Made by a program: the position numbers and the translations under genes. This document shows, one piece after another, positions 1 to 6,172 of a DNA stretch of 15,557 nucleotides. The notes below the pieces were generated by a model that was given only the letters and a program-made list of their open reading frames with translations, was not told the DNA's origin and ran no database searches. Within the stretch, counting starts at the first letter, position 1. Each line of letters opens with the position of its first letter. This DNA is from CAZXEJ01 sp964639895 (lineage in GTDB: Bacteria > Desulfobacterota_D > UBA1144 > Nemesobacterales > JADFKM01): positions 1 to 15,557 of the forward strand of contig CAZXEJ010000048.1 in assembly GCA_964639895.1 (NCBI GenBank), read 5' to 3'.

Positions 1-162
1 GAAGGCCAGGAGGAAGAAGTAGAGTGCGTCCCTCTCGCTCGTCGATGCGGCGCCGAAGAAGTGGCGTAGCAGTATAAGCAGTATGGCGAAAAGGGATATA
101 ATGGCGGTGATGGAAGACGCCATGAAAAGATAGGAAAATATCGAGGCCACGACGGATTTCAT
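1..162 (-). CDS. N-terminal fragment of an unrecognised membrane protein (runs off the window)
   Basis: The 54 visible residues begin MKSVVASIFSYLFMASSITA, continue with a hydrophobic run (IISLFAILLILL) and then a polar stretch with RHFFGAASTSERD before turning hydrophobic again. This suggests an N-terminal transmembrane helix followed by a loop and a second helix. The ATG at 162 is chosen because a purine-rich GGAGCGGG lies about 6 bases before it. The frame stays open upstream almost to the frr stop, with a GTG near 230, so a longer start is possible. It follows frr on the same strand by about 110 bases and could be co-transcribed. In many bacteria uppS and cdsA come here, but this N terminus does not look like UppS, and I cannot confirm CdsA or any permease family. 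The function is unknown. Confidence 0.5.
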   Translation of the reverse strand, partial: MKSVVASIFSYLFMASSITAIISLFAILLILLRHFFGAASTSERDALYFFLLAF

Positions 163-271
163 CGAAATCCCGCTCCAGGCTCCAGCGCTCCCGCCCCACA
201 GCGGCTCAGTAGGTAGGAGTCGCCGCTCCACCCTGGCCTCCCTGAGGGGCGCCCCTGCGGCGGCCGGGTGT

Positions 272-844
272 CTAGAACTCCATTATCTCCCTTTCCTTCT
301 CCTTGAGCAAGCCGTTTATCTTCTCGATATGGTCGTCGGTTAACTTCTGAATCGAGCTCTGGGCGCGTTTTACGACGTCTTCGGGCAGGTGTTCTTCTTT
401 CTCCATCTCTTTCAACAGGTGGAAGGAATCCCTCCGTATGTTCCTTACCGATATGCGGAACTCTTCGGCCATCTTGCCCACGAAACGCACCAGCTCACGC
501 CTCCGTTCCTCGGTGAGCTCCGGGACGACGACCCTTACCACCTTGCCGTCGTTCATCGGGGTGATACCCAGTTCCGACTGCTGTATGGCCTTCTCGATCA
601 ATGGGATGGTGGAGGTATCCCACGGTTGGATGACGATGGTGCGCGCCTCGGGCACCGAAATGGAGGCCATCTGCTTAATGGGGGTCGGGGCGCCGTAGTA
701 ATCGACCCGTATATCCTCGACCAGCGAAGTTGTCGCCCTGCCGGTGCGCACCTTTGCAAAATCGTGCTTCATGGCCTCGACCGCCTTGTCCATTCTGCTC
801 TTGGCGTCGGCGATGATATCTTTTACTATTTCAGGTTCACTCAC
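272..844 (-). CDS. frr: Ribosome recycling factor (RRF)
   Basis: RRF acts with EF-G in the cytoplasm to split the post-termination ribosome. The protein shows the family pattern throughout: DAKSRMDKAVEAMKHDFAKVRTGRAT near the N terminus (cited in pieces: RMDKAVEA, then KVRTGRA), YYGAPTPIKQ, a central beta domain with PWD, LTEERRRELV, and a C-terminal helix with QKLTDDHIEKI ending in EIMEF. The length of about 190 residues is normal. The start is uncertain. GTG at 844 overlaps the pyrH stop by 8 nt (GTGAGTGA) and gives the usual length. GTG at 853 and TTG at 862, the latter with AGGA just before it, are alternatives that add 3 or 6 residues. It is the last recognisable gene of the rpsB-tsf-pyrH-frr operon and is probably translationally coupled to pyrH. 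Confidence 0.96.
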   Translation of the reverse strand: MSEPEIVKDIIADAKSRMDKAVEAMKHDFAKVRTGRATTSLVEDIRVDYYGAPTPIKQMASISVPEARTIVIQPWDTSTIPLIEKAIQQSELGITPMNDGKVVRVVVPELTEERRRELVRFVGKMAEEFRISVRNIRRDSFHLLKEMEKEEHLPEDVVKRAQSSIQKLTDDHIEKINGLLKEKEREIMEF

Positions 845-1586
845 TGCCTTCACCCCGCACAACGGTTCCTATGTCTTGTCCCTTGATGATGCGCATTATG
901 TTTCCCGGCTCGTAGAGGTTGAACACCACGATCGGAATCCCACCGTCCATGCAGAGCGATATGGCCGTGGCGTCCATCACCTTGAGCCGCTTGTTGAGCA
1001 CCTCCATATAGGTGAGCGCCTTGTACTTGACGGCGTCCTCGTACAGGAGAGGGTCCTTGTCGTAGACGCCGTCCACCTTGGTCGCCTTGAGGATGACCTC
1101 GGCACCGATCTCGAGCGCTCTCAGCGTAGCGGCAGTATCGGTCGAGAAGAAAGGATTTCCGGTACCGGCTGCGAGTATCACAACCCTACCCTTCTCGAGG
1201 TGACGTATGCATCGTCTCCTTATGTAGGGTTCGGCCACCTGCTTTATCTCTATCGCCGATTGGAGACGCGTCACGACGCCAGCACGCTCGAGCGCGTCCT
1301 GAAGGGCTAGGGCGTTTATCACGGTGGCCAGCATGCCCATGTAGTCGGCCGTCGCCCTATCGATACCGGTCTCGGCGGCCGCAAGGCCTCGGAAAATGTT
1401 GCCGCCCCCCAGTACCACTGCCACCTCAACACCGAGGCCGTGCACCTGAGCTATCTCACTTGATATGCGCGCCAGCACCTCGGGTGCGAGCCCCCTACCT
1501 ACACCGCCCTGCAACACCTCGCCGCTGATCTTGAGAAGGACTCTCCTGTACTTGACCTCCCGCGGCACTGGATCGGCACTGGACAT
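837..1586 (-). CDS. pyrH: UMP kinase (uridylate kinase)
   Basis: UMP kinase phosphorylates UMP to UDP with ATP in pyrimidine nucleotide synthesis; the bacterial enzyme is a hexamer of the amino-acid-kinase fold. Signatures in order are LLKISGEVLQGG near residue 18, GGGNIFRG near 60, ADYMGMLATVINALALQ near 80, GTGNPFFSTDTAA near 140, and ATKVDGVYDKDP near 168. The length of 249 residues fits the family, with about 10 extra residues at the N terminus. The ATG at 1586 is preceded by AGAGAGG about 9 bases upstream. A structured gap of 97 bases separates it from tsf. The gene end overlaps the chosen frr start by 8 bases. Gene order rpsB-tsf-pyrH-frr is the classical one. Confidence 0.97.
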   Translation of the reverse strand: MSSADPVPREVKYRRVLLKISGEVLQGGVGRGLAPEVLARISSEIAQVHGLGVEVAVVLGGGNIFRGLAAAETGIDRATADYMGMLATVINALALQDALERAGVVTRLQSAIEIKQVAEPYIRRRCIRHLEKGRVVILAAGTGNPFFSTDTAATLRALEIGAEVILKATKVDGVYDKDPLLYEDAVKYKALTYMEVLNKRLKVMDATAISLCMDGGIPIVVFNLYEPGNIMRIIKGQDIGTVVRGEGSE

Positions 1587-1611
1587 GTGAAATCAACCTC
1601 TCTGGCGGGTG

Positions 1612-1681
1612 CCTCGTCCCGCTCGGCGGCTCCTGAGGGGGGCGCGGGATATCTCTTCCCCGCGGACGGCGAGGGACGAGG
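1612..1681 (-). other. Stem-loop filling the tsf-pyrH intergenic gap
   Basis: On the transcribed strand, perfect 9-base arms CCTCGTCCC (1681-1673) and GGGACGAGG (1620-1612) enclose about 52 bases. Nested inside is a second perfect 6-bp stem, CGCGGG/CCCGCG, with a 10-base loop (1643-1648 with 1659-1664). The outer arm begins 2 bases after the tsf stop codon. There is no T-run, so it is not a classical terminator. By inference it may be an mRNA stability or processing element, or a partial attenuator, setting tsf against pyrH-frr levels. Confidence 0.5.
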
Positions 1682-1683
1682 AG

Positions 1684-2280
1684 CTACTCGCCGAGCTGGA
1701 ACCGTGCGAACCGCTTGATAACTATGTTCTCCCCCACCTTGGCGACCAAGGCCTTGAGCATGTCCTCTATCTTCACCTTGGGATCGCGTATGTAGGGTTG
1801 CTCGAGAAGACAGTTCTCCTCGAAGAACTTCTCCACCTTGCCCGCCACGATCCTGTCGGCCACCCGTTCCGGCTTACCGGACTCGACGACCTGAGCCAGG
1901 TAGATCTCCTTCTCCTTCTCCACTACTTCCTCGGGTACGTCGTCACGGGATATCCACTTGGGATTTGTGGCCGCGATCTGCATGGCGATCTCTTTGGCGA
2001 AGCGCTGGAACTCCTCGTTCCTGGCCACGAAATCCGTCTCGCAACCTATCTCGACGAGAACCCCTATCTTACCGCCCGCATGGATGTAAGAGGTGATCAA
2101 CCCCTCGGGCGTTTCCCGGCCCAGCTTCTTGTCGGCCTTGGCGAGACCCTTGACGCGCAACAGCTCGGATGCCTTCTCAAAATCGCCCTCGGTCTCTTCC
2201 AGAGTCTTCTTGCAATCTAGAAACGATGCACCTGTCCTGTCCCTGAGTTCTTTGACCATGGAAGCCGACACTTCAGCCAT
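1684..2280 (-). CDS. tsf: Elongation factor Ts, short form
   Basis: EF-Ts is the guanine-nucleotide exchange factor for EF-Tu. The 198-residue protein starts MAEVSASMVKELRDRTGASF, followed by DCKKTLEETEGDFEKA: a UBA-like N-terminal domain. The signature TDFVARNEEF lies near residue 80, in the core that pulls on EF-Tu. It is the short type with a single reduced core, like the Thermus form of about 196 residues, rather than the 283-residue E. coli type. The frame is open much further upstream, but that part is only the out-of-frame shadow of the rpsB tail. The ATG at 2280 fits the family start and overlaps the rpsB stop by 8 bases (ATGGCTGA), suggesting translational coupling. Confidence 0.97.
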   Translation of the reverse strand: MAEVSASMVKELRDRTGASFLDCKKTLEETEGDFEKASELLRVKGLAKADKKLGRETPEGLITSYIHAGGKIGVLVEIGCETDFVARNEEFQRFAKEIAMQIAATNPKWISRDDVPEEVVEKEKEIYLAQVVESGKPERVADRIVAGKVEKFFEENCLLEQPYIRDPKVKIEDMLKALVAKVGENIVIKRFARFQLGE

Positions 2281-3508
2281 TTTGCTTGTCCTCCTCGTCA
2301 GATTCGGCGGTGATTGGTGATGCGGCAGATTCATCGGCCTTCTCGGGAGGGGTCTCAGACTCTGCAGCCCCTTGCTCGGACGCCTCAGCAGCGCCTTCGG
2401 GCTCGGCCGATACGTCCGCAACTGGCGCGTTTTCCGTCCGCGGCTCGGTGCCACTCGATGCCGGAGCGGCCGCTTCATCAACAGCAGACTCCTCGGCGCC
2501 CCCCTCGGTTCCTGCTTCGGGGGTCGTTGCAGGGGCGGAGGCCTCGGCCTCCTCAGACGCCTTCGCCTCTTCGGATGGGGGCGTCGTCCCGGCGCTTTCC
2601 TGGGCCGTCGTCGTCTCCGTGGCTGCGGCCTGGGCCTTCTCCTCCTCGGCCGCCCTCTCGACGTCCTCACCAGCCGAGGCGGGTGGCTTGGCCTCTACAG
2701 CCGGCTCTTCGGCCTCTTTGAACACGAACACCTTTCTCTCGACCTGGATGGGAGTTTCCTCCTCCTCGCGCTCCAGTATCTCGCCGGCCGAGACCTTCTC
2801 CTGGTAAATGTGCGCCCCTTCAATACAGGCGTCGGCCATCCTGGAGGTGAAAAGCTTGATCGCCCTAATGGCGTCGTCGTTGCCCGGGATGGGATAGTCG
2901 GCGCTTGCGGGACTGCAGTTCGTATCCAGGATCGCCACTACGGGAATGCCCATCTTCTTGGCCTCGCTCACAGCGATGGACTCCTTCCTCGTGTCCACCA
3001 CGAACAGGGCGTCGGGCAACCGTTTCATATTCACTATCCCACCCAGAAGGTGCTCCAGCTTGCGCATCTGGCGGCGCAACACGACGGCCTCCTTCTTGGG
3101 AAGCTGGTCGAGCTGGCCCTCTTCCTCCATGCGTTTGAGCTCAAGCAGGTAGAGAACGCGCGAGTGTATGGTCTTGAAGTTGGTCAGCGTCCCGCCGAGC
3201 CAGCGAGCGTTCACGTAGGGCATCTCGCAGCGGCGGGCCTCTTCCTCGATGATGCTCTGGGCCTGCTTTTTCGTGCCCACGAACAGTACTATTCCGCCGT
3301 CCGCGACGGTGTTCCTTACGAACTCATACGCCTTCTTGAACAGTACGGTCGTCTGTTGGAGGTCGATTATGTGTATGCCGTTGCGCGCCCCGAAGATATA
3401 GGGTTTCATCTTGGGGTTCCAGTGGCTCACCTGGTGGCCGAAATGGACCCCAGCCTCGAGCAGTTGCTTCATGGTTACGGTGTCGCCACCCTGCAATTGT
3501 TCCGTCAT
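2273..3508 (-). CDS. rpsB: 30S ribosomal protein S2 with a long acidic C-terminal extension
   Basis: S2 sits on the back of the 30S subunit between head and body. Residues 13-240 are a complete S2: MKQLLEAGVHFGHQ, NPKMKPYIFG, HIIDLQQT, ARWLGGTLTNF, PDALFVVDTRKE, PIPGNDDAIRAI and RMADACIEGAHIYQ. Family length is usually 230-260 residues. Here the reading frame continues to 411 with about 165 residues of low-complexity sequence rich in Ala, Glu, Pro, Thr and Ser, ending DEEDKQNG. This tail is probably disordered and strongly acidic. The ATG at 3508 is chosen because GGGAGGG lies 5-7 bases before it; a TTG at 3526 would place that ribosome site inside the gene. It is the first gene of the operon, reading away from the AT-rich region at 3541-3590. 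Confidence 0.96.
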   Translation of the reverse strand: MTEQLQGGDTVTMKQLLEAGVHFGHQVSHWNPKMKPYIFGARNGIHIIDLQQTTVLFKKAYEFVRNTVADGGIVLFVGTKKQAQSIIEEEARRCEMPYVNARWLGGTLTNFKTIHSRVLYLLELKRMEEEGQLDQLPKKEAVVLRRQMRKLEHLLGGIVNMKRLPDALFVVDTRKESIAVSEAKKMGIPVVAILDTNCSPASADYPIPGNDDAIRAIKLFTSRMADACIEGAHIYQEKVSAGEILEREEEETPIQVERKVFVFKEAEEPAVEAKPPASAGEDVERAAEEEKAQAAATETTTAQESAGTTPPSEEAKASEEAEASAPATTPEAGTEGGAEESAVDEAAAPASSGTEPRTENAPVADVSAEPEGAAEASEQGAAESETPPEKADESAASPITAESDEEDKQNG

Positions 3509-3540
3509 CAAGCCCTCCCGGGTCAAGGTTACCGATTGTC

Positions 3541-3630
3541 GCGATTTGAATAGATTTAATTAACATATTATGGGGCAAAATTCAACACGTTGACACGATG
3601 GCAGAGCGTGGGTAAGGTCTCGTTTAGTAC
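3541..3630. promoter_or_regulatory. AT-rich divergent promoter region between rpsB and the barrel gene
   Basis: A strikingly AT-rich island (3543-3585, containing the palindrome TTAATTAA at 3556-3563) interrupts GC-rich DNA between two divergent genes. For the plus strand, a perfect TTGACA at 3590-3595 is followed after 17 bases by TAAGGT (3613-3618), a poor but correctly spaced -10, about 60 bases before the GTG at 3681. For the minus strand, CATAAT (3572-3567) matches the -10 consensus at 5 of 6 positions and lies about 60 bases before the rpsB ATG. I see no good -35 for it. The region is convincing as a promoter zone; exact start sites are guesses. Confidence 0.45.
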
Positions 3631-3680
3631 TAACGGTAATAATTCAGTTAAGACTCAACTACATCCGGAATCAGTCGACC

Positions 3681-4868
3681 GTGTTGAATCCTACCACCGC
3701 AACCCTGGCCTCGCTTCTGGTCTCCGTCATTGTTGCTATCGCCACACCTGCCTCCGCATTCGTGGGCCTGTGCTGTGCAAAGTGCGGCGGCAACATGCCG
3801 ATGAACATACCAGGGGCGGGCGTTCCCGAGACTCACGAGTTCCGCATCAAGGGGAGCTTCTCGTTCATGCGCATGGGCGGCCTTCGCGACGGCACCGATT
3901 CGCTGGACGCCGACGCGCTGCTGGGCATGCCCGTCATGGATGGAACCCCGACGGGCAAGTTCATGGCGGTACCCCTCGACATGGATATGTACATGGCCAG
4001 CCTTGCCGTGGGCTACAGCTTCACCGACGAGCTGTTCGGGGGAATCATGTTCATGTGGATGAAGAAGGACATGAACATGAAGCTCAGTCCTCAGATGCAG
4101 ACCCTGACCGGGGTGGACGGCTTCCCCATGGAATCGGACGGGCTGGGCGATACCATGCTCGTCGCCAAGTACCGCCTCTATGCAGACGACCCGCTGTTCC
4201 CTACGAGCCAACTATCGCTCTTCCTGGGGCTCAGTCTACCCACTGGTTCGATCAACGAGAAGAACTCCCGCCACCCCGTAGCCGACCGGCGCGACGAACA
4301 ATTGCCTTATGCGATGCAGCTCGGTTCGGGCACGTTCGACCCCATCGTGGGGGTGGTTTACCAGGGCTCGGCAAGCCCGTGGTGGTGGGGCGGCGACCTC
4401 CTTTACACGCCTCGCTTCTACAAGAACTCCCGCGACTACAACCTGGGTGACGAGGTAAGGTTGGATCTTTACGCCATGTACCAATTGCGCTACGATCTTG
4501 TGACGCAGGTCCAACTGAACGGCAAGTGGTGGGGCAAGATTGAGGGCGAGATGGACGAGTTCAAGAGCGGCCGCTCGGGAAGAACGGTGGCCGGGGATCC
4601 CACCTCGCCACCGGCCACCCCGCTCTGGGACACCGACAACTACGGCGGCACGCAGCTCTTTGCGACGCTTGGGCTGCAGTGGCAACCCTTTCCCCTTCAC
4701 ATACTGGATGTGCAGGTCGGATTTCCGCTCTTCAGACACCTCAACGGTCCTCAGCTCGAGCAGGATCTCCGCCTTATGGTCACCTGGTACGTGGAGATTC
4801 CCACCCCCGCCAGCATACGTTACCTGAGCAAAAAGAAGGACAAAGCCGGCAGTTCGCTCGGTTTTTGA
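3681..4868 (+). CDS. Met-rich outer-membrane beta-barrel-like protein (MetA-type transporter/OMP-like)
   Basis: The 395-residue protein has a Sec signal peptide (hydrophobic residues 8-22, likely cut after ATPASA at 26). The mature N terminus is short and cysteine-bearing (FVGLCCAKCGGNMP, Cys31, Cys32, Cys35). The rest alternates short polar and aromatic strands typical of an outer-membrane barrel (for example LFLGLSLPTGSIN, LQWQPFPLHILDVQVG). It is rich in methionine, with clusters such as DMDMYM near residue 100 and MFMWMKKDMNMKL near 125. It resembles the broad 'MetA-pathway of phenol degradation' OMP class (Pfam Phenol_MetA_deg); that placement is from memory of the family's look. The start is GTG at 3681 (TTG follows directly); the upstream ribosome site is weak. 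It leads a likely operon with a cytochrome c and a TlpA protein. The CCxxC motif and Met clusters suggest copper or another soft metal, but this is inference. Confidence 0.75.
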   Translation: MLNPTTATLASLLVSVIVAIATPASAFVGLCCAKCGGNMPMNIPGAGVPETHEFRIKGSFSFMRMGGLRDGTDSLDADALLGMPVMDGTPTGKFMAVPLDMDMYMASLAVGYSFTDELFGGIMFMWMKKDMNMKLSPQMQTLTGVDGFPMESDGLGDTMLVAKYRLYADDPLFPTSQLSLFLGLSLPTGSINEKNSRHPVADRRDEQLPYAMQLGSGTFDPIVGVVYQGSASPWWWGGDLLYTPRFYKNSRDYNLGDEVRLDLYAMYQLRYDLVTQVQLNGKWWGKIEGEMDEFKSGRSGRTVAGDPTSPPATPLWDTDNYGGTQLFATLGLQWQPFPLHILDVQVGFPLFRHLNGPQLEQDLRLMVTWYVEIPTPASIRYLSKKKDKAGSSLGF

Positions 4869-4898
4869 CACCATAATCCCTAGGGAGGAACCACGAAA

Positions 4899-5195
4899 TT
4901 GCCGATCAGAACGATGGCGATCGCCTTTCTCCTCCTGGCGATTCTCCTATCTCCGCTGCTCGGGTGCAGGCCCAAGCCAACCCCGCTCCCCGAACCCGAC
5001 ACCCCAGGCGGCAAGCTCTACCGCGCACGCTGCAGCGTCTGCCATTCGCTCCCTCACCCGAAGCGGATGCGATACGCGCAGTGGGAGCACATGCTCAGCG
5101 TCATGGACAAGCGGATGGAGCACCGCAAGATGAAGCCGCTGAGCGAGGAAGAGCGTCGTGCTATACTGGAATACCTGAAGAGGAATGCAAGATGA
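4899..5195 (+). CDS. Small lipoprotein monohaem c-type cytochrome
   Basis: The 98-residue protein begins with a signal sequence (AIAFLLLAILLSPLLGC); the lipobox LLGC puts the lipidated cysteine at residue 23. A proline-rich linker follows, then GGKLYRARCSVCHSLPHP with a single haem-binding CSVCH at 45-49. The rest is a short helical domain; Met69, Met73 or Met78 may be the second haem ligand. It ends with EEERRAILEYLKRNAR, a cytochrome-c-like C-terminal helix. The start is TTG at 4899, supported by a strong GGGAGGAA 8-9 bases upstream; the later ATG (4914) would lose that spacing. It follows the barrel gene by 30 bases, so the two are almost certainly co-transcribed. It is a likely membrane-tethered electron carrier facing the periplasm; the partner is unknown. 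Confidence 0.88.
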   Translation: MPIRTMAIAFLLLAILLSPLLGCRPKPTPLPEPDTPGGKLYRARCSVCHSLPHPKRMRYAQWEHMLSVMDKRMEHRKMKPLSEEERRAILEYLKRNAR

Positions 5196-5335
5196 CGGGC
5201 CGCCCAGGCTGCAGGTAGGAACGTGCGCGGCCGACCTGCTCGCCTCCGGACTCGACGATGCGGCTCGGTCGTCCCGCACCCTACTCCAGACGCCGGCCGT
5301 AGGCACCACACCTTGCTGCGAACAACTATACGCCT

Positions 5336-5373
5336 TGCACCTGTTGAGGTGCAGCCACCGACGACGGTCGGTG
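5336..5373 (+). promoter_or_regulatory. Two tandem hairpins upstream of the TlpA-like gene
   Basis: Hairpin A: arms TGCACCT (5336-5342) and AGGTGCA (5347-5353) with a 4-base loop. Hairpin B: arms CACCGAC (5356-5362) and GTCGGTG (5367-5373), also with a 4-base loop. They sit only 2 bases apart and end 19 bases before the ATG at 5393; the ribosome site GAGG is outside them. There is no T-run after either. They may mark the 5' leader of the thioredoxin gene or stabilise the end of the upstream transcript. The rest of the 197-base gap 5196-5392 shows no gene. Confidence 0.4.
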
Positions 5374-5392
5374 CGCCATACCGGACGAGGTA

Positions 5393-5965
5393 ATGAGCAA
5401 AGCAACCGCATCAATCGTTGCCGCAACCACCCTATTTGCGGCATCTGTCTTTTTCCTGCCCCTCACGTCCTGGGCCGTGGACGACCCCTTCGAGGCAATG
5501 GGTGTAGTGCGGCCCAAGACCCGCATGAAGGCGCCCGATTTCTCGCTCGAAACACTGGACGGTTCCCCTCTCAACCTGGACGATTTCAAAGGACGCCTGG
5601 TTGTGCTCAACTTCTGGGCCACCTGGTGTGCCCCGTGCAGGGAGGAGATGCCGTCGCTTGAGCGCCTCTGGAGGAGGTATCGCGGGAGAGGTCTGGTAGT
5701 GATAGGAATCGCCCTCGACCGAGGCAACACGAAGGGTGTGGGCAAGATGGCCCGCTCCATGGGTCTTACCTTCCCCATAGCGCTTGACCGCCGGGGAAGG
5801 GTGAGGGATCTTTACGAGGTGGTCGCCCTTCCCTACACCTATATCGTCGGCCGTGACGGCAAGTTCTTGGGTAGGGCCGTGGGTGCGCGAAAATGGGACG
5901 GCGCAGAAGCTCTGCGGTTGATAGAATCTCTGCTCGAACCCCTGGGGACGGGGCAAGAACCCTGA
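5393..5965 (+). CDS. TlpA/ResA-like periplasmic thioredoxin-fold protein
   Basis: Residues 1-28 form a Sec signal peptide or membrane anchor (VFFLPLTSWA, then VDD). Residues 46-185 are a TlpA/ResA-type thioredoxin domain: KAPDFSLETLDGSPLNLDDF, VLNFWATWCAPCREEMPSLE with the redox pair Cys79/Cys82, VIGIALDR, and the cis-proline loop VALPYTYIVGRDG (Pro147). The length of 190 is normal. The WCAPC motif and position favour a thiol reductant in the periplasm, for example one keeping apocytochrome CxxCH cysteines or metal-site cysteines reduced. That agrees with the neighbouring cytochrome c and the CCxxC barrel protein. The ATG at 5393 has GAGGTA just upstream. It could be read with the two genes before it or from its own leader. 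Confidence 0.88.
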   Translation: MSKATASIVAATTLFAASVFFLPLTSWAVDDPFEAMGVVRPKTRMKAPDFSLETLDGSPLNLDDFKGRLVVLNFWATWCAPCREEMPSLERLWRRYRGRGLVVIGIALDRGNTKGVGKMARSMGLTFPIALDRRGRVRDLYEVVALPYTYIVGRDGKFLGRAVGARKWDGAEALRLIESLLEPLGTGQEP

Positions 5966-6172
5966 AACCGTTGGGGAGAGTCCCATGAATGCCCCCTTCG
6001 CCGCTTCCGACGGCCTACGGGGATAGGAGGGATCATTGCAACCGCCACGGCCGCTCGTCCCTTCTCCCCGCCCCGACGCGTCGCAGGGGGCTGATGGGGT
6101 GAAAGAAATCCATGGAAAAAAACGCCTATGTGGGTAAAATCTTCTCTAATCTTCTGGAGGTGCACGTAAGGG

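Noticed and set aside
243..256. AGGGGCGCCCCT palindrome after frr as terminator
   Set aside because: It has no loop and no T-run, and the next gene on the same strand begins about 80 bases on.
2281..2670. N-terminal extension of tsf by 130 Arg/Pro-rich residues
   Set aside because: It is the out-of-frame image of the S2 tail; the family start is the ATG at 2280.
2286..2807. Long open frames antisense to the end of rpsB, rich in Ser and Ala
   Set aside because: They are shadows of the GC-rich low-complexity S2 tail; they have no ribosome site and no recognisable domain.
3675..3705. tRNA T-arm-like TTGAATCCTACCACCG
   Set aside because: No acceptor, D-arm or anticodon stem lies upstream, and the bases are the first codons of the barrel gene.
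5984..6025. Tiny open frame of 13 codons after a GGGGAG before sucD
   Set aside because: It is too short, encodes nothing regulatory-looking such as repeated codons, and is not followed by an attenuator.
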